The notes below the pieces were generated by a model, which was not told where the DNA came from, did not search any database, and was given only the letters and a program-made list of their open reading frames with translations. From UBA9732 sp963609725 (GTDB lineage Bacteria > Spirochaetota > Spirochaetia > Sphaerochaetales > Sphaerochaetaceae): 29,612 nt of DNA. Below, piece by piece: positions 8,584 to 15,875 of this stretch. The position numbers were made by a program, and so were the translations under genes. The stretch lies in NCBI GenBank assembly GCA_963609725.1, contig CAVDLI010000012.1, positions 1 through 29,612 of the forward strand, in the 5' to 3' direction. Position 1 is the stretch's first letter. Every line of letters starts with the position of its first letter.

Positions 8584-9197
8584 TTATCTAAAGACAATCA
8601 AAACAAAGATAAAAATTATTCCAATGAGAATAGAACCTATCTTATGGCCGTCTGGAGCAGGATTTATCCACAAAGAAACAAAATCCCAAACAGCTGAGAT
8701 AATTGCAAAAACACCAATAAAGTTTAGCAAAAGCTGCCTCTTGTTCTCTCTCTTTTGGGTAACTTCTTCTAGCAGATAATTGCTAATAATTTCAAGATTA
8801 TCAACAAATTCTTTTGTTCCAGTGTTCTGGTACCAAGATGTAACTAAATCTTTAGGGGAAGCTGTTGAGACATTTTTACTTGTGTCATTTCTTAGTAGTT
8901 TTAGCTCCCTGTTATAATCTTCAAGTTCTTTCTCTAAATGTTTTGATATTGGAGTTTTGTTTTTCATAATTTCTACAAACTTATCGTCTGTAAGAAAGCA
9001 GTCAACTTTTCTGAATACAGCTTCCAAGAATGTGAACAAATATTCTTCATAATTTTCTTCTCTTAGTTCATACAAAAATGAAGAATGCAGACCCCTCAAA
9101 TACAGGAATCCTTGCATTTAAGTACTGCTTTAGTGTTTCTTTCTCTTCGTATGTATCTATTCCTTGGGTTTTCTCCACCATTTGTTCTTTCTTCCAT
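8584..9197 (-). pseudogene. Frameshifted gene for a protein with two C-terminal membrane segments
   Basis: The longest open frame (9117-8584, 177 residues) has no ribosome-binding site and starts in mid-domain. Coding-like sequence continues upstream in two other frames. Frame two (from ATG 9181) reads MVEKTQGIDTYEEKE, then LKQYLNARIPVFEGSAFFIF, and stops just after an A5 run (plus strand 9074-9078). Losing one base there would join it to YELREENYEEYLFTFLEAVF of the long frame. A good GAGGGG ribosome-binding site (9210-9205) sits 7 bases before ATG 9197, which is in the third frame, so a second shift near the T4 run 9169-9172 may also be needed. The long frame ends with two hydrophobic helices (about 131-153 and 160-177). 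I do not recognise the family. It may be a true pseudogene, homopolymer-based on/off switching, or sequencing error. Confidence 0.6.
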
Positions 9198-9234
9198 TTT
9201 CTTTCCCCTCTAGACTTTCTTTTATTTTCAAACC

Positions 9235-9243
9235 ATTATAACA
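9235..9243 (-). promoter_or_regulatory. Extended -10 promoter for the frameshifted gene
   Basis: On the minus strand TGTTATAAT (9243-9235) is a perfect extended -10 (TGnTATAAT), 37 bases before ATG 9197. No good -35 is seen, as is common for this class. Confidence 0.45.
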
Positions 9244-9307
9244 CACGATATTCTAATAAAGAGAAATAAAATAAAGAGAAGCTTTTGCAACTCTCATAGA
9301 GGTCTAA

Positions 9308-9727
9308 ATGTCAAATAAAAAAGTTTTTACTGCTTTTATAATTCTTATTTTTACGTGTTTGTTTGTTTTTGTTGCATGTAAATCTGCAAACGTATTTGAA
9401 GGATCATGGTACTACTGCTGTGATGATGAAATTTTGGTACATCTTGACGCTAATGCAACTACAGGCTATGAGTGGACTGTTACTATTGATAGCCCATGTA
9501 TAAGGCTTGATGAAGAAGAATATATCCCTCACGATACACCGCAAGGCATGGTTGGAGTAGGTGGCATATGGAAATGTGAACTTGAGGTTGAATGTGATGG
9601 GGAAGCTGTCATTAATTTTGTGTATGCACGCCCTTGGGATAAGACTAATATTGCTAAATCTCTCACACTTAAAGTTACTGTTTCAAATAGTAAAATAACC
9701 AATGTTCAAGAAGTTACTGATAAATGA
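9308..9727 (+). CDS. Chagasin-family (I42) cysteine protease inhibitor lipoprotein
   Basis: The 139-residue protein has a lipoprotein signal peptide ending FVFVAC, with Cys24 as the lipid site. The mature part shows the three inhibitor loops of MEROPS family I42: NATTGYEW (49-56, the NPTTGY loop), GVGGIW (83-88, the GxxG loop) and ARPW (107-110, the RPW loop). Chagasins insert these loops into the active site of papain-like cysteine proteases. A membrane-anchored, periplasmic or surface version would protect against host, competitor or self proteases. The AGAGG at 9297-9301 places the start at ATG 9308. It stands alone and is convergent with the queuosine-precursor transporter gene. No cysteine protease gene is seen in the window, so the target is unknown. 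Confidence 0.85.
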   Translation: MSNKKVFTAFIILIFTCLFVFVACKSANVFEGSWYYCCDDEILVHLDANATTGYEWTVTIDSPCIRLDEEEYIPHDTPQGMVGVGGIWKCELEVECDGEAVINFVYARPWDKTNIAKSLTLKVTVSNSKITNVQEVTDK

Positions 9728-9820
9728 GGTTTTTGCAAAACAGCCTTCATGGCTCTTGGCTTGCATTACGGCTTTGCCACCAAATGAATAGAGCATAAAG
9801 GTATCGGCCTTTGTTATTTG

Positions 9821-10525
9821 TTAGTCTTGTGTTGAATTGTGTCCTCTGCTAAAGCCTTTCCAGTCCAAGGGGAGCTTTCCTCCAGACAGCCAACGCACGC
9901 CCCAATAGCAAAAAGGTGTGTCAAGTAGTGCAAAAGCTACTTTGAATAGCCAATAGGGGAGAATTAGTGTAAATAAAAAACTTGCTGTGTAGTTTTCATT
10001 TATGTGCCAAAATGCAATAAAGTCAAAAAGAATTGTGTCAAAAAGCTGGCTTGTGATTGTTGAGGCGTTGTTTCTTATCCATAAGTGTTTGCCACGTGTG
10101 ACGCGTTTCCAAAAGTCGAATAAAAATACATCTACGTGTTGCGATATCACAAAACTAATCAAGCTTGCAAGTGTCATTCTAAGTGATGAGCCAAAAACAG
10201 CTTGGTATTGATCCTGCATGTGCCATGTTTCGTTTGGTGTGACGTATATGCATAAATTCATCATCAAAAAGAGAAATATGAGCATAATTGTGCCATAATT
10301 GACAAATAGTGTAGCTTCTTTTCTGCCGTAAACTTCACCCACTATGTCTGTAATTAAAAATAAAAGAGGCATGAAGAAGATTCCAACTGATACCCTAATT
10401 CCAAACATTGTCGTAATTTTTGTGCCCAAAACGTTCACTATGACCATTGATGCAATGAAGAGTGCAAAAAGGAAATCCCTTTTCTTAGACATTTTTTGTT
10501 TTTCTTCAAGTGTAAGTTCTTCCAT
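9821..10525 (-). CDS. yhhQ: Queuosine precursor transporter (YhhQ/VUT family)
   Basis: The 234-residue membrane protein belongs to the ECF-like queuosine precursor transporter family: several hydrophobic helices, the FLITDIVGEVYGRKEA motif after helix 2-3, and LISFVISQHVDVFLFDFW and RNNASTITSQLFDTILFDF, in which conserved polar residues line the substrate path. It would import a 7-deazaguanine precursor (preQ0/preQ1 or queuine) for tRNA queuosine. ATG 10525 is chosen because GAGAGG lies 5-6 bases before it. A longer frame from 10591 adds 22 residues without a ribosome-binding site and overlaps ispE. It is the last gene after the glycosylase and ispE, 38 bases beyond ispE. Confidence 0.88.
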   Translation of the reverse strand: MEELTLEEKQKMSKKRDFLFALFIASMVIVNVLGTKITTMFGIRVSVGIFFMPLLFLITDIVGEVYGRKEATLFVNYGTIMLIFLFLMMNLCIYVTPNETWHMQDQYQAVFGSSLRMTLASLISFVISQHVDVFLFDFWKRVTRGKHLWIRNNASTITSQLFDTILFDFIAFWHINENYTASFLFTLILPYWLFKVAFALLDTPFCYWGVRWLSGGKLPLDWKGFSRGHNSTQD

Positions 10526-10563
10526 TTTTTCCTCTCTATGGGTCTTTATGAGTGCAAAACAAA

Positions 10564-11439
10564 TTAAGTTGAAAAAGGCATGACTGTGCAATCTTCAATT
10601 TCTAAAGTTTTTCTATTAGATAATAAAACCCAGCAGTTGCCACTTCCAGTTAAAAATAAACGCTCATCTTCTAATAATTTAATTTGAGGTTTAGTATTTC
10701 CAATGGCTTTCACAATCTCAAAATCGTTTTTGTAATTCCAATTAATATAAGGTTTTGTATATTCTTGAGAAAGGGTTTTGAGCCTTGCAATTGTGGTGTT
10801 CTCAAAAGAATCTCCCATTGTGCTTTCAAATGTGTTTTTTGCAGTGTTTTCAAGAGTTTGGAGCTTGTCAAAAGACTCAAATGCATTTTTTGTGGACATT
10901 TTTTCTTCTTTTGGAAAAATCAAAAAACCATGTAAATCGTGCCTTTCTTCTATTGGCATAACAATTTCACCCATACCAAAAACGCAAGCAGCATTAAAGT
11001 TGTGTAAGAAAAAAGGAACATCGCAGCCAATAGACAGCGCAAGGTCTAAAAGCTCACTAAATGAAAGTCTTTTGTCTAAAGTATTGAGTGCCAAAAGCAC
11101 ACTTGCAGCATCAGACGAACCCCCTCCAAGCCCACTTTTAGCAGGGATATTTTTTTGAACATTGATGTAAATTTCGTATTTACACTTAGTTTTTTTCTTC
11201 CAAAGCTTAATGGCCTTGTCAACTGTGGATTTTCCCTTCTCAACGCACTTTTCAAGTCCTACTACTTTTTCTTTTTGGGACGCTGTTTCGTTCTCACTTA
11301 CTAGCGTAACTTGCATGACATCGTTTAAGCTAATTTTTTGAAAGACCGATACTATCGTATGATACCCATTTGAAAGTTTAGAGCAAATTTTGAGGTGCCA
11401 ATTTACTTTTGCAGGAGCTTTTACTGTAACACTTAGCAT
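10564..11439 (-). CDS. ispE: 4-diphosphocytidyl-2-C-methyl-D-erythritol kinase (IspE)
   Basis: The 291-residue GHMP kinase starts LSVTVKAPAKVNWHLKI, has the ATP-binding glycine loop PAKSGLGGGSSDAA (99-112), and ends with LTGSGNCWVLL, matching the family's third motif. It phosphorylates CDP-ME in the MEP isoprenoid pathway, which implies that this organism makes isoprenoids by MEP. Between about residues 185 and 215 there is an Asn/Thr/Glu/Ser-rich insert (FDKLQTLENTAKNTFESTMG and onward) that is unusual for the family. ATG 11439 overlaps the upstream glycosylase stop by 7 bases, so the two are translationally coupled. A TTG two codons earlier is a less likely start. Confidence 0.95.
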   Translation of the reverse strand: MLSVTVKAPAKVNWHLKICSKLSNGYHTIVSVFQKISLNDVMQVTLVSENETASQKEKVVGLEKCVEKGKSTVDKAIKLWKKKTKCKYEIYINVQKNIPAKSGLGGGSSDAASVLLALNTLDKRLSFSELLDLALSIGCDVPFFLHNFNAACVFGMGEIVMPIEERHDLHGFLIFPKEEKMSTKNAFESFDKLQTLENTAKNTFESTMGDSFENTTIARLKTLSQEYTKPYINWNYKNDFEIVKAIGNTKPQIKLLEDERLFLTGSGNCWVLLSNRKTLEIEDCTVMPFST

Positions 11440-12146
11440 TCCCAAACACCCGCATCTTGTAAAGTTTTAATTGTTTTTTCATCCCAATTTTTGTTTGCTT
11501 GTGGATTTCCAGGACTTGGATGAATAATTGAAATAACAAGCCTATTTTTGTCTTTATTTACAGCGTTAAGCTTGGCTTGCGCGTATTTTCCAACTCCAAT
11601 AAGTCCTTGTGGCTTAAGTAATTCAAGAACATCATAAAGATACAAATCACATATTCTTTCCAATTCAAGACGTTCTGTTTTGTTAAGTTTATCAGGTGTA
11701 ATATTTTTAGCTGTTTTTCCAGCATCTAAGAAACCTAGTGGACAGTAATTGAAAACACAGTTGCTCTTAAAAAAATCTTCTGAATTTGGATATCTCTGCG
11801 AAAAAAGACCCCAAAAACGTTTGCCACTTATCTCTGAGCGTGGGCAATTAAAACCAAGAACAGGTCTGTTAGGGTGCTCTCTTTTGGGTTTTTCTACAAC
11901 AGCTTCAATTTTCATCCAGTTTTTTACAAAATTCACTTCTCCAAAAGGAATACCTGTTTGCATCATCCCAAAAGGACCGGGGTTCATACCCAAAAAGAAT
12001 GCTTTTGGCTTTGTGTTTATTTTTTTTAGATATTCACAATGAGAGTTCCATGCATAATCCAAAGGGTTATATATATAACCGTCAAAAGTAAAAGATATAG
12101 AATTAACTTGTTCTCGTAGCTTTTGTGTTCTATCTAAAAGTTCCAT
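11433..12146 (-). CDS. SMUG1-type (family 3) uracil-DNA glycosylase
   Basis: The 237-residue protein carries the two SMUG1 signature loops: LGMNPGPFGMMQTGIPFGEV (the GMNPGPFGM core is residues 53-61) and HPSPGNPQAN (209-218). The Asn in motif 1 and the His in motif 2 are the catalytic residues of family 3, which removes uracil, 5-hydroxymethyluracil and related lesions from DNA. SMUG1 is best known from animals; bacterial copies are rarer. The ATG at 12146 has no obvious ribosome-binding site. It starts only 16 bases after the 3' end of tRNA-Gln on the same strand with no terminator between, so tRNA and mRNA may share a transcript. The 3' end overlaps ispE. Confidence 0.9.
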   Translation of the reverse strand: MELLDRTQKLREQVNSISFTFDGYIYNPLDYAWNSHCEYLKKINTKPKAFFLGMNPGPFGMMQTGIPFGEVNFVKNWMKIEAVVEKPKREHPNRPVLGFNCPRSEISGKRFWGLFSQRYPNSEDFFKSNCVFNYCPLGFLDAGKTAKNITPDKLNKTERLELERICDLYLYDVLELLKPQGLIGVGKYAQAKLNAVNKDKNRLVISIIHPSPGNPQANKNWDEKTIKTLQDAGVWEC

Positions 12147-12162
12147 GGATACAAAAGAAAAA

Positions 12163-12234
12163 CTGGCCGTGGTAGAATCGAACTACCACAACCGGAGCCA
12201 AAACCCGGTGCCCTAACCATTAGGCTAACGGCCA
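12163..12234 (-). tRNA. tRNA-Gln (anticodon UUG)
   Basis: Folding the minus strand gives a 72-base cloverleaf: a perfect 7-bp acceptor stem TGGCCGT/ACGGCCA, D-arm GCCT..GGGC, anticodon stem CCGGG/TCCGG with loop TTTTGGC (anticodon TTG), T-arm GGTAG-TTCGATT-CTACC, and discriminator G. The U1-A72 pair and G73 are glutaminyl identity features. CCA is not encoded, so CCA-adding enzyme is required. Confidence 0.95.
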
Positions 12235-12244
12235 ATTCGCTCAA

Positions 12245-12273
12245 ATACTACAATCATCTTTGAACCTTGTCTA
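12245..12273 (-). promoter_or_regulatory. Promoter of tRNA-Gln and probably the downstream genes
   Basis: On the minus strand TAGACA (12273-12268), a 17-base spacer and TAGTAT (12250-12245) end 10 bases before the tRNA's first base. This is good placement for a start just ahead of the mature 5' end. Confidence 0.6.
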
Positions 12274-12317
12274 GCACCCTAGCAAAAATAAAATTAATAG
12301 ATGTTTTTGCAAAGCCC

Positions 12318-13064
12318 TCAATACAATGCAAACACAATATCTACATTTGATGTAACAGTAAGAGGCCCATTTGGAGTTTCCGTTGCGTAAAACGCTTCAG
12401 AAGTGGCCTTTGCCGAATGCAAAAGATCTGCATTTGCAATTGTGTTTTGTGCGTAAGAAGAGTATCCGTCTTGGATAGAAATTGGACTGCCAAGAGTTAA
12501 ACCTGCAGCAGTTGCATAGATTTGTGCTTTTGCAACAGCGTCTTTGTATGCAAGTTCACGGGCTTTGTTTTCTGCCTCTTTGCGTTGTGTTGAGTCAAAA
12601 GACACATTGTAAAAAGATATTCCAGATACTTGAGAACCAAGAGAATCAGCAAGAGATGCAAATGCATCACAGTTATAAAGTTTTAGATAGACAGTTTGGC
12701 TTACTTCTTCTCCAATCTTGACCTGTTCTCCATCTCTCCAAGAGTAATTTGTAGAAAAATTCAAAGCTGTAGTAGAAATGTTTTCTTCTTCAATGCCGTT
12801 TTCTTTGAGAATTGAAAGAATTTGACTCATTTTCTTGTTTGTAGCTTGTTGTGCTTCTCCTGTTGTGTCAGCTACTTCAGAGACATTAATTCTAAAAGAA
12901 ACTATGTCTGTTGGAAGACTTACAGAACCGGTTCCTGAAACACTAATTGTTTTATTTGTTGTATTGTCTACATTTGTGCTCGTGCATGATGTGAGCCCCA
13001 TGAAACATGCAATAAGACATAAAATTATAATAGCAATGTTGATATTCTTTTTTGCTAAACTCAT
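12318..13064 (-). CDS. SIMPL-domain (DUF541) lipoprotein
   Basis: The 248-residue product has a lipoprotein signal peptide with lipobox GLTSC (Cys27). It then has one SIMPL domain running from ISVSGTGSVSLPTDIVSFRI through the DGYSSYAQ region to TVTSNVDIVFALY. SIMPL proteins form periplasmic or envelope oligomers; the biochemical role is poorly known, with links to oxidative stress and envelope integrity. The start is ATG 13064 because GGAGG lies 8 bases upstream. A longer frame from 13115 would put that site inside the gene. It is divergent from the hydrogenase operon, sharing a 410-base intergenic region, and is followed by the tRNA-Gln unit. Confidence 0.88.
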   Translation of the reverse strand: MSLAKKNINIAIIILCLIACFMGLTSCTSTNVDNTTNKTISVSGTGSVSLPTDIVSFRINVSEVADTTGEAQQATNKKMSQILSILKENGIEEENISTTALNFSTNYSWRDGEQVKIGEEVSQTVYLKLYNCDAFASLADSLGSQVSGISFYNVSFDSTQRKEAENKARELAYKDAVAKAQIYATAAGLTLGSPISIQDGYSSYAQNTIANADLLHSAKATSEAFYATETPNGPLTVTSNVDIVFALY

Positions 13065-13200
13065 TTTGAAAAACCTCCTGAAAGATATAAAAGATATAAA
13101 TAAGCCAATACTCAAACCAAGTAAGAAACAAAAAGATACTACAAAACCGCTAGAAACATTAGTAGAAATTCATCTTTAACTATATTTGTATGAAAAAAGT

Positions 13201-13224
13201 ATGACATGCTGAATATAGTGTCAT
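13201..13224. promoter_or_regulatory. Inverted repeat, possible operator between SIMPL gene and hydrogenase operon
   Basis: ATGACA (13201-13206) and TGTCAT (13219-13224) are exact inverted half-sites, 18 bases centre to centre. This fits a dimeric regulator binding two helical faces nearly two turns apart. The sequence does not match the usual Rex or Fur boxes I know. The site lies in the 410-base gap 13065-13474, which holds no convincing gene. Confidence 0.3.
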
Positions 13225-13257
13225 TGGGATGGGATGAAAAATCTAAAGTGACTTTTC

Positions 13258-13328
13258 CTGGAAAGCTACCACCACACTCCTGTAGTTGTAGCTTTTCAGC
13301 CTATTTACAAATGCAACTACAGTGGTTT
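13258..13328 (+). promoter_or_regulatory. Attenuator-like leader with two mutually exclusive hairpins before hydC
   Basis: Hairpin 1: CTGGAAAGCTAC (13258-13269) pairs with GTAGCTTTTCAG (13288-13299), 12 bp with one G-U. Hairpin 2: CTGTAGTTGTA (13280-13290) pairs with TGCAACTACAG (13312-13322), 11 bp with one G-U, and is followed by TGGTTTTTG, a terminator-like T-run. The two share bases 13288-13290 and cannot form fully together, the layout of an antiterminator/terminator pair. It lies about 150 bases before hydC. I do not recognise a known riboswitch class, and transcription through it from a promoter upstream is assumed and not shown. Confidence 0.45.
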
Positions 13329-13352
13329 TTGCAAAATAAGCTTTCTGAAAAT

Positions 13353-13378
13353 TTTTCTTGTAAATATTTTCTTGTAAA
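13353..13378 (+). repeat. Two direct copies of TTTTCTTGTAAA, 14-base period
   Basis: TTTTCTTGTAAA occurs at 13353-13364 and again at 13367-13378, just after the hairpins and about 100 bases before hydC. They may be regulator half-sites or a small tandem duplication in A/T-rich DNA. Confidence 0.35.
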
Positions 13379-13474
13379 ATCACTAATTCTTTAGTTATCA
13401 TTACACAAATATCTATTAAAGAAGTTGTTGCAATGCAAAAACATTCTAAATGTTTATCAAAAGAGGAGACCCGT

Positions 13475-13960
13475 ATGCCTGAGACTTTTGACTATTCAAT
13501 TGTTGATGATGCTTTGGCCAAGTGTGGAGCAAAACAATCATCTATTATTGCAATATTACAGACAATTCAAGAACATTATCACTATTTGCCACAAGAGATT
13601 TTCCCATATTTGGCGTCTAAGCTTGATATGAGTGAAGCTAGAATTTACAGCGTGGCTACTTTTTATGAGAATTTTTCTTTAGAGAAAAAAGGAAAATATG
13701 TTATTAAATTTTGTGATGGCACAGCTTGTCACGTGAGAGGTTCTGTTCCAATTCTGGAACGTGTGAGATCAGAGCTTGATGTTACAGCTCAGAAAAAGAC
13801 AACAGATGACCAATTGTTTACAATAGAAACAGTCTCTTGTCTTGGAGCTTGTGGACTTGCTCCCATTATGACAGTCAACGACGAGGTTCATCCTGCAATG
13901 ACCCCTGACAAAGCTATGGAAGTTATCTATAGCCTTAAAGTAAAGGAGAGTTCAAAATGA
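13475..13960 (+). CDS. hydC: HydC / NuoE-like [2Fe-2S] subunit of trimeric hydrogenase
   Basis: The 161-residue protein is a thioredoxin-like [2Fe-2S] subunit (Complex I 24-kDa/NuoE type). The cluster cysteines are C80 and C85 (CDGTAC) plus C122 and C126 (CLGAC). The N-terminal helical bundle is typical, including SEARIYSVATFYENFSL. It passes electrons between the flavin subunit and the other clusters of the HydABC complex. The start is ATG 13475, because GAGGAG precedes it by about 6 bases. A longer frame from 13433 lacks such a site. The stop overlaps the next gene as ATGA, so translation is coupled. The length matches what I remember for Thermotoga HydC. Confidence 0.93.
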   Translation: MPETFDYSIVDDALAKCGAKQSSIIAILQTIQEHYHYLPQEIFPYLASKLDMSEARIYSVATFYENFSLEKKGKYVIKFCDGTACHVRGSVPILERVRSELDVTAQKKTTDDQLFTIETVSCLGACGLAPIMTVNDEVHPAMTPDKAMEVIYSLKVKESSK

Positions 13961-15843
13961 GTTTGCAAGTTTTGAAAAGTAGAAAAGAACTTCAAAAATT
14001 TAGAGATTTAATGAAAAACGCATATAATGCGCAAACTAAAAAAATAATTGTGTGTGGTGGTACTGGCTGTGTAGCAGGAGGTTCTTTAAGAATTTACGAC
14101 CATCTCAAATCACAAATGGAAAATGATGGCTTAAATGTTGAAGTTTCTCTTGAAAAAGAACCACATGATGAGAGCGTAGGCCTTAAAAAAAGCGGTTGCC
14201 ATGGCTTTTGTGAAATGGGTCCACTTGTAAGAATTGAGCCACAAGGTTGGCTTTACACTAAAGTAAAAGAAGATGATTGCAGTGAAATAATTGAAAAGAC
14301 AATAAAAAACGGCGAATGTATTGACCGTTTAGCATACCATATTGGTAATGAAGTCTATAGAAAACAAGAAGAAATTCCTTTTTATAAGCAGCAAACACGT
14401 GTAGTCCTTGAGCATTGTGGAAAAATAGATGCAGACAACATAAACGAATACATTGCAATTGGTGGTTATGAAGCATTTGAAAAAGCCTTGTTTGAGATGA
14501 AGCCTGGTGACATTGTCTCAGAAATTTCTTTGTCTATGCTTCGTGGACGAGGAGGCGGTGGTTTCCCTACTGGAAAGAAATGGGAACAAGTAAGAAACGC
14601 AAAAGGTGAGCAAAAGTACATTGTTTGCAATGGAGATGAAGGTGATCCTGGCGCTTTTATGGATAGATCAATTATGGAAGGCGACCCCCACAGAATGTTA
14701 GAAGGAATGATGATTGCAGGTGTCGCTGTTGGAGCCAAAGAGGGTTATATTTATGTAAGAGCTGAATATCCATTGGCTGTTAGGAGACTTACAAATGCTA
14801 TTTCTCAAGCTGAGGCTCTTGGCCTTCTTGGTGAAGATATCTTGGGTTCAGGATTTTCATTTAGAATTCATATTGCAAAAGGAGCTGGAGCTTTTGTTTG
14901 CGGAGAGGGTTCTGCTCTTACAGCTTCTATTGAAGGCAAAAGAGGTTTCCCAAGAGTAAAACCTCCACGAACTACAGAACATGGTCTTTTTGATAGTCCC
15001 ACAGTTTTGAATAATGTTGAGACATTTGCAACTGTCTCTCAAATAATCAATAAAGGTGCAAAATGGTATCTTTCAATTGGAACTCCAACAAGTCCGGGAA
15101 CAAAGGCATTCGCGCTTACTGGTAATATATCAAATACAGGTCTTATTGAAGTCCCAATGGGTACTACTCTTAGAAAAATAATATTTGATATTGGTGGTGG
15201 CATGAGAGGTGATGGCGAGTTTAAGGCTGTTCAAATAGGTGGCCCTTCTGGGGCTTGTCTTACGAAAGACCATTTAGATTTACCTCTTGATTTTGATAAT
15301 TTGAAAAAAATTGGAGCCATGATTGGTTCTGGTGGCCTTGTTGTAATGGACAGTCATACTTGTATGGTTGAAGTTGCAAGATTTTTCATGCATTTTACTC
15401 AAAACGAGTCTTGTGGAAAGTGTGTTCCTTGTAGAGAAGGCACAAAGAGAATGTTAGAAATTCTTGAGCGCTTAGTTGATGGTAACGGAAATGAAGGCGA
15501 CATAGAGCTTTTGGAGGAACTTAGTGATACTATTTCTCATACAGCATTGTGCGGACTTGGGAAATCGGCATCTAATCCTGTCGTAAGTACAATAAAGAAT
15601 TTCAGGTCTGAGTATGAAGCCCATGTTTATCAAAAGAAGTGTCCGGCAGGTCAATGTCAAAAACTAAAGAAAATTTACATTGATCCCCTTATGTGTAAGG
15701 GGTGTTCTGCTTGTGCAAGAAAGTGCCCTGTTGGAGCCATAAATGGCAAAATAAAGGAACCTTTTAACATTGATTTGACTAAGTGTATACGTTGCGGTTC
15801 TTGTATAGAGACTTGCAAGTTTGGCGCAGTTAAGGAGGCTTGA
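13957..15843 (+). CDS. hydB: HydB / NuoF-like flavin subunit of trimeric hydrogenase
   Basis: The 628-residue protein has, in order: an N-terminal thioredoxin-like [2Fe-2S] domain (C33, C38, C81, C85); the NuoF core with the NADH/FMN site RGRGGGGFPTGKKW (196-209) and YIVCNGDEGDPGAF (221-234); an SLBB region; a [4Fe-4S] site SCGKCVPC (C486, C489, C492, with C532); and a C-terminal two-cluster ferredoxin domain (C580, C583, C586, C590 and C610, C613, C616, C620). This is the domain set of the bifurcating/NAD-linked [FeFe]-hydrogenase flavin subunit, where NAD(H) and ferredoxin electrons meet. It overlaps hydC by 4 bases, and hydA starts 2 bases after its stop. Confidence 0.95.
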   Translation: MSLQVLKSRKELQKFRDLMKNAYNAQTKKIIVCGGTGCVAGGSLRIYDHLKSQMENDGLNVEVSLEKEPHDESVGLKKSGCHGFCEMGPLVRIEPQGWLYTKVKEDDCSEIIEKTIKNGECIDRLAYHIGNEVYRKQEEIPFYKQQTRVVLEHCGKIDADNINEYIAIGGYEAFEKALFEMKPGDIVSEISLSMLRGRGGGGFPTGKKWEQVRNAKGEQKYIVCNGDEGDPGAFMDRSIMEGDPHRMLEGMMIAGVAVGAKEGYIYVRAEYPLAVRRLTNAISQAEALGLLGEDILGSGFSFRIHIAKGAGAFVCGEGSALTASIEGKRGFPRVKPPRTTEHGLFDSPTVLNNVETFATVSQIINKGAKWYLSIGTPTSPGTKAFALTGNISNTGLIEVPMGTTLRKIIFDIGGGMRGDGEFKAVQIGGPSGACLTKDHLDLPLDFDNLKKIGAMIGSGGLVVMDSHTCMVEVARFFMHFTQNESCGKCVPCREGTKRMLEILERLVDGNGNEGDIELLEELSDTISHTALCGLGKSASNPVVSTIKNFRSEYEAHVYQKKCPAGQCQKLKKIYIDPLMCKGCSACARKCPVGAINGKIKEPFNIDLTKCIRCGSCIETCKFGAVKEA

Positions 15844-15845
15844 GC

Positions 15846-15875
15846 ATGAGTGAATATAACATGAGTGAATATAAA
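15846..15875 (+). repeat. Tandem 15-base duplication at the hydA start
   Basis: ATGAGTGAATATAAC is followed directly by ATGAGTGAATATAAA (14 of 15 identical), giving the N-terminus MSEYNMSEYK and two in-frame start codons. Only the first has a well-placed ribosome-binding site. Confidence 0.8.

Noticed and set aside
9729..9765. Imperfect stem-loop after the chagasin gene (TGCAA/TTGCA with AGCC/GGCT inside)
   Set aside because: Large internal loops and no T-run; it is too weak to call a terminator.
10778..11158. 126-codon plus-strand open frame
   Set aside because: Antisense to ispE, which has clear motifs in the other strand.
13206..13394. 62-codon open frame before hydC
   Set aside because: It overlaps the paired hairpins and repeats of the leader, has no ribosome-binding site, and its Ser/Cys/Leu/Phe-rich translation does not look like a protein.
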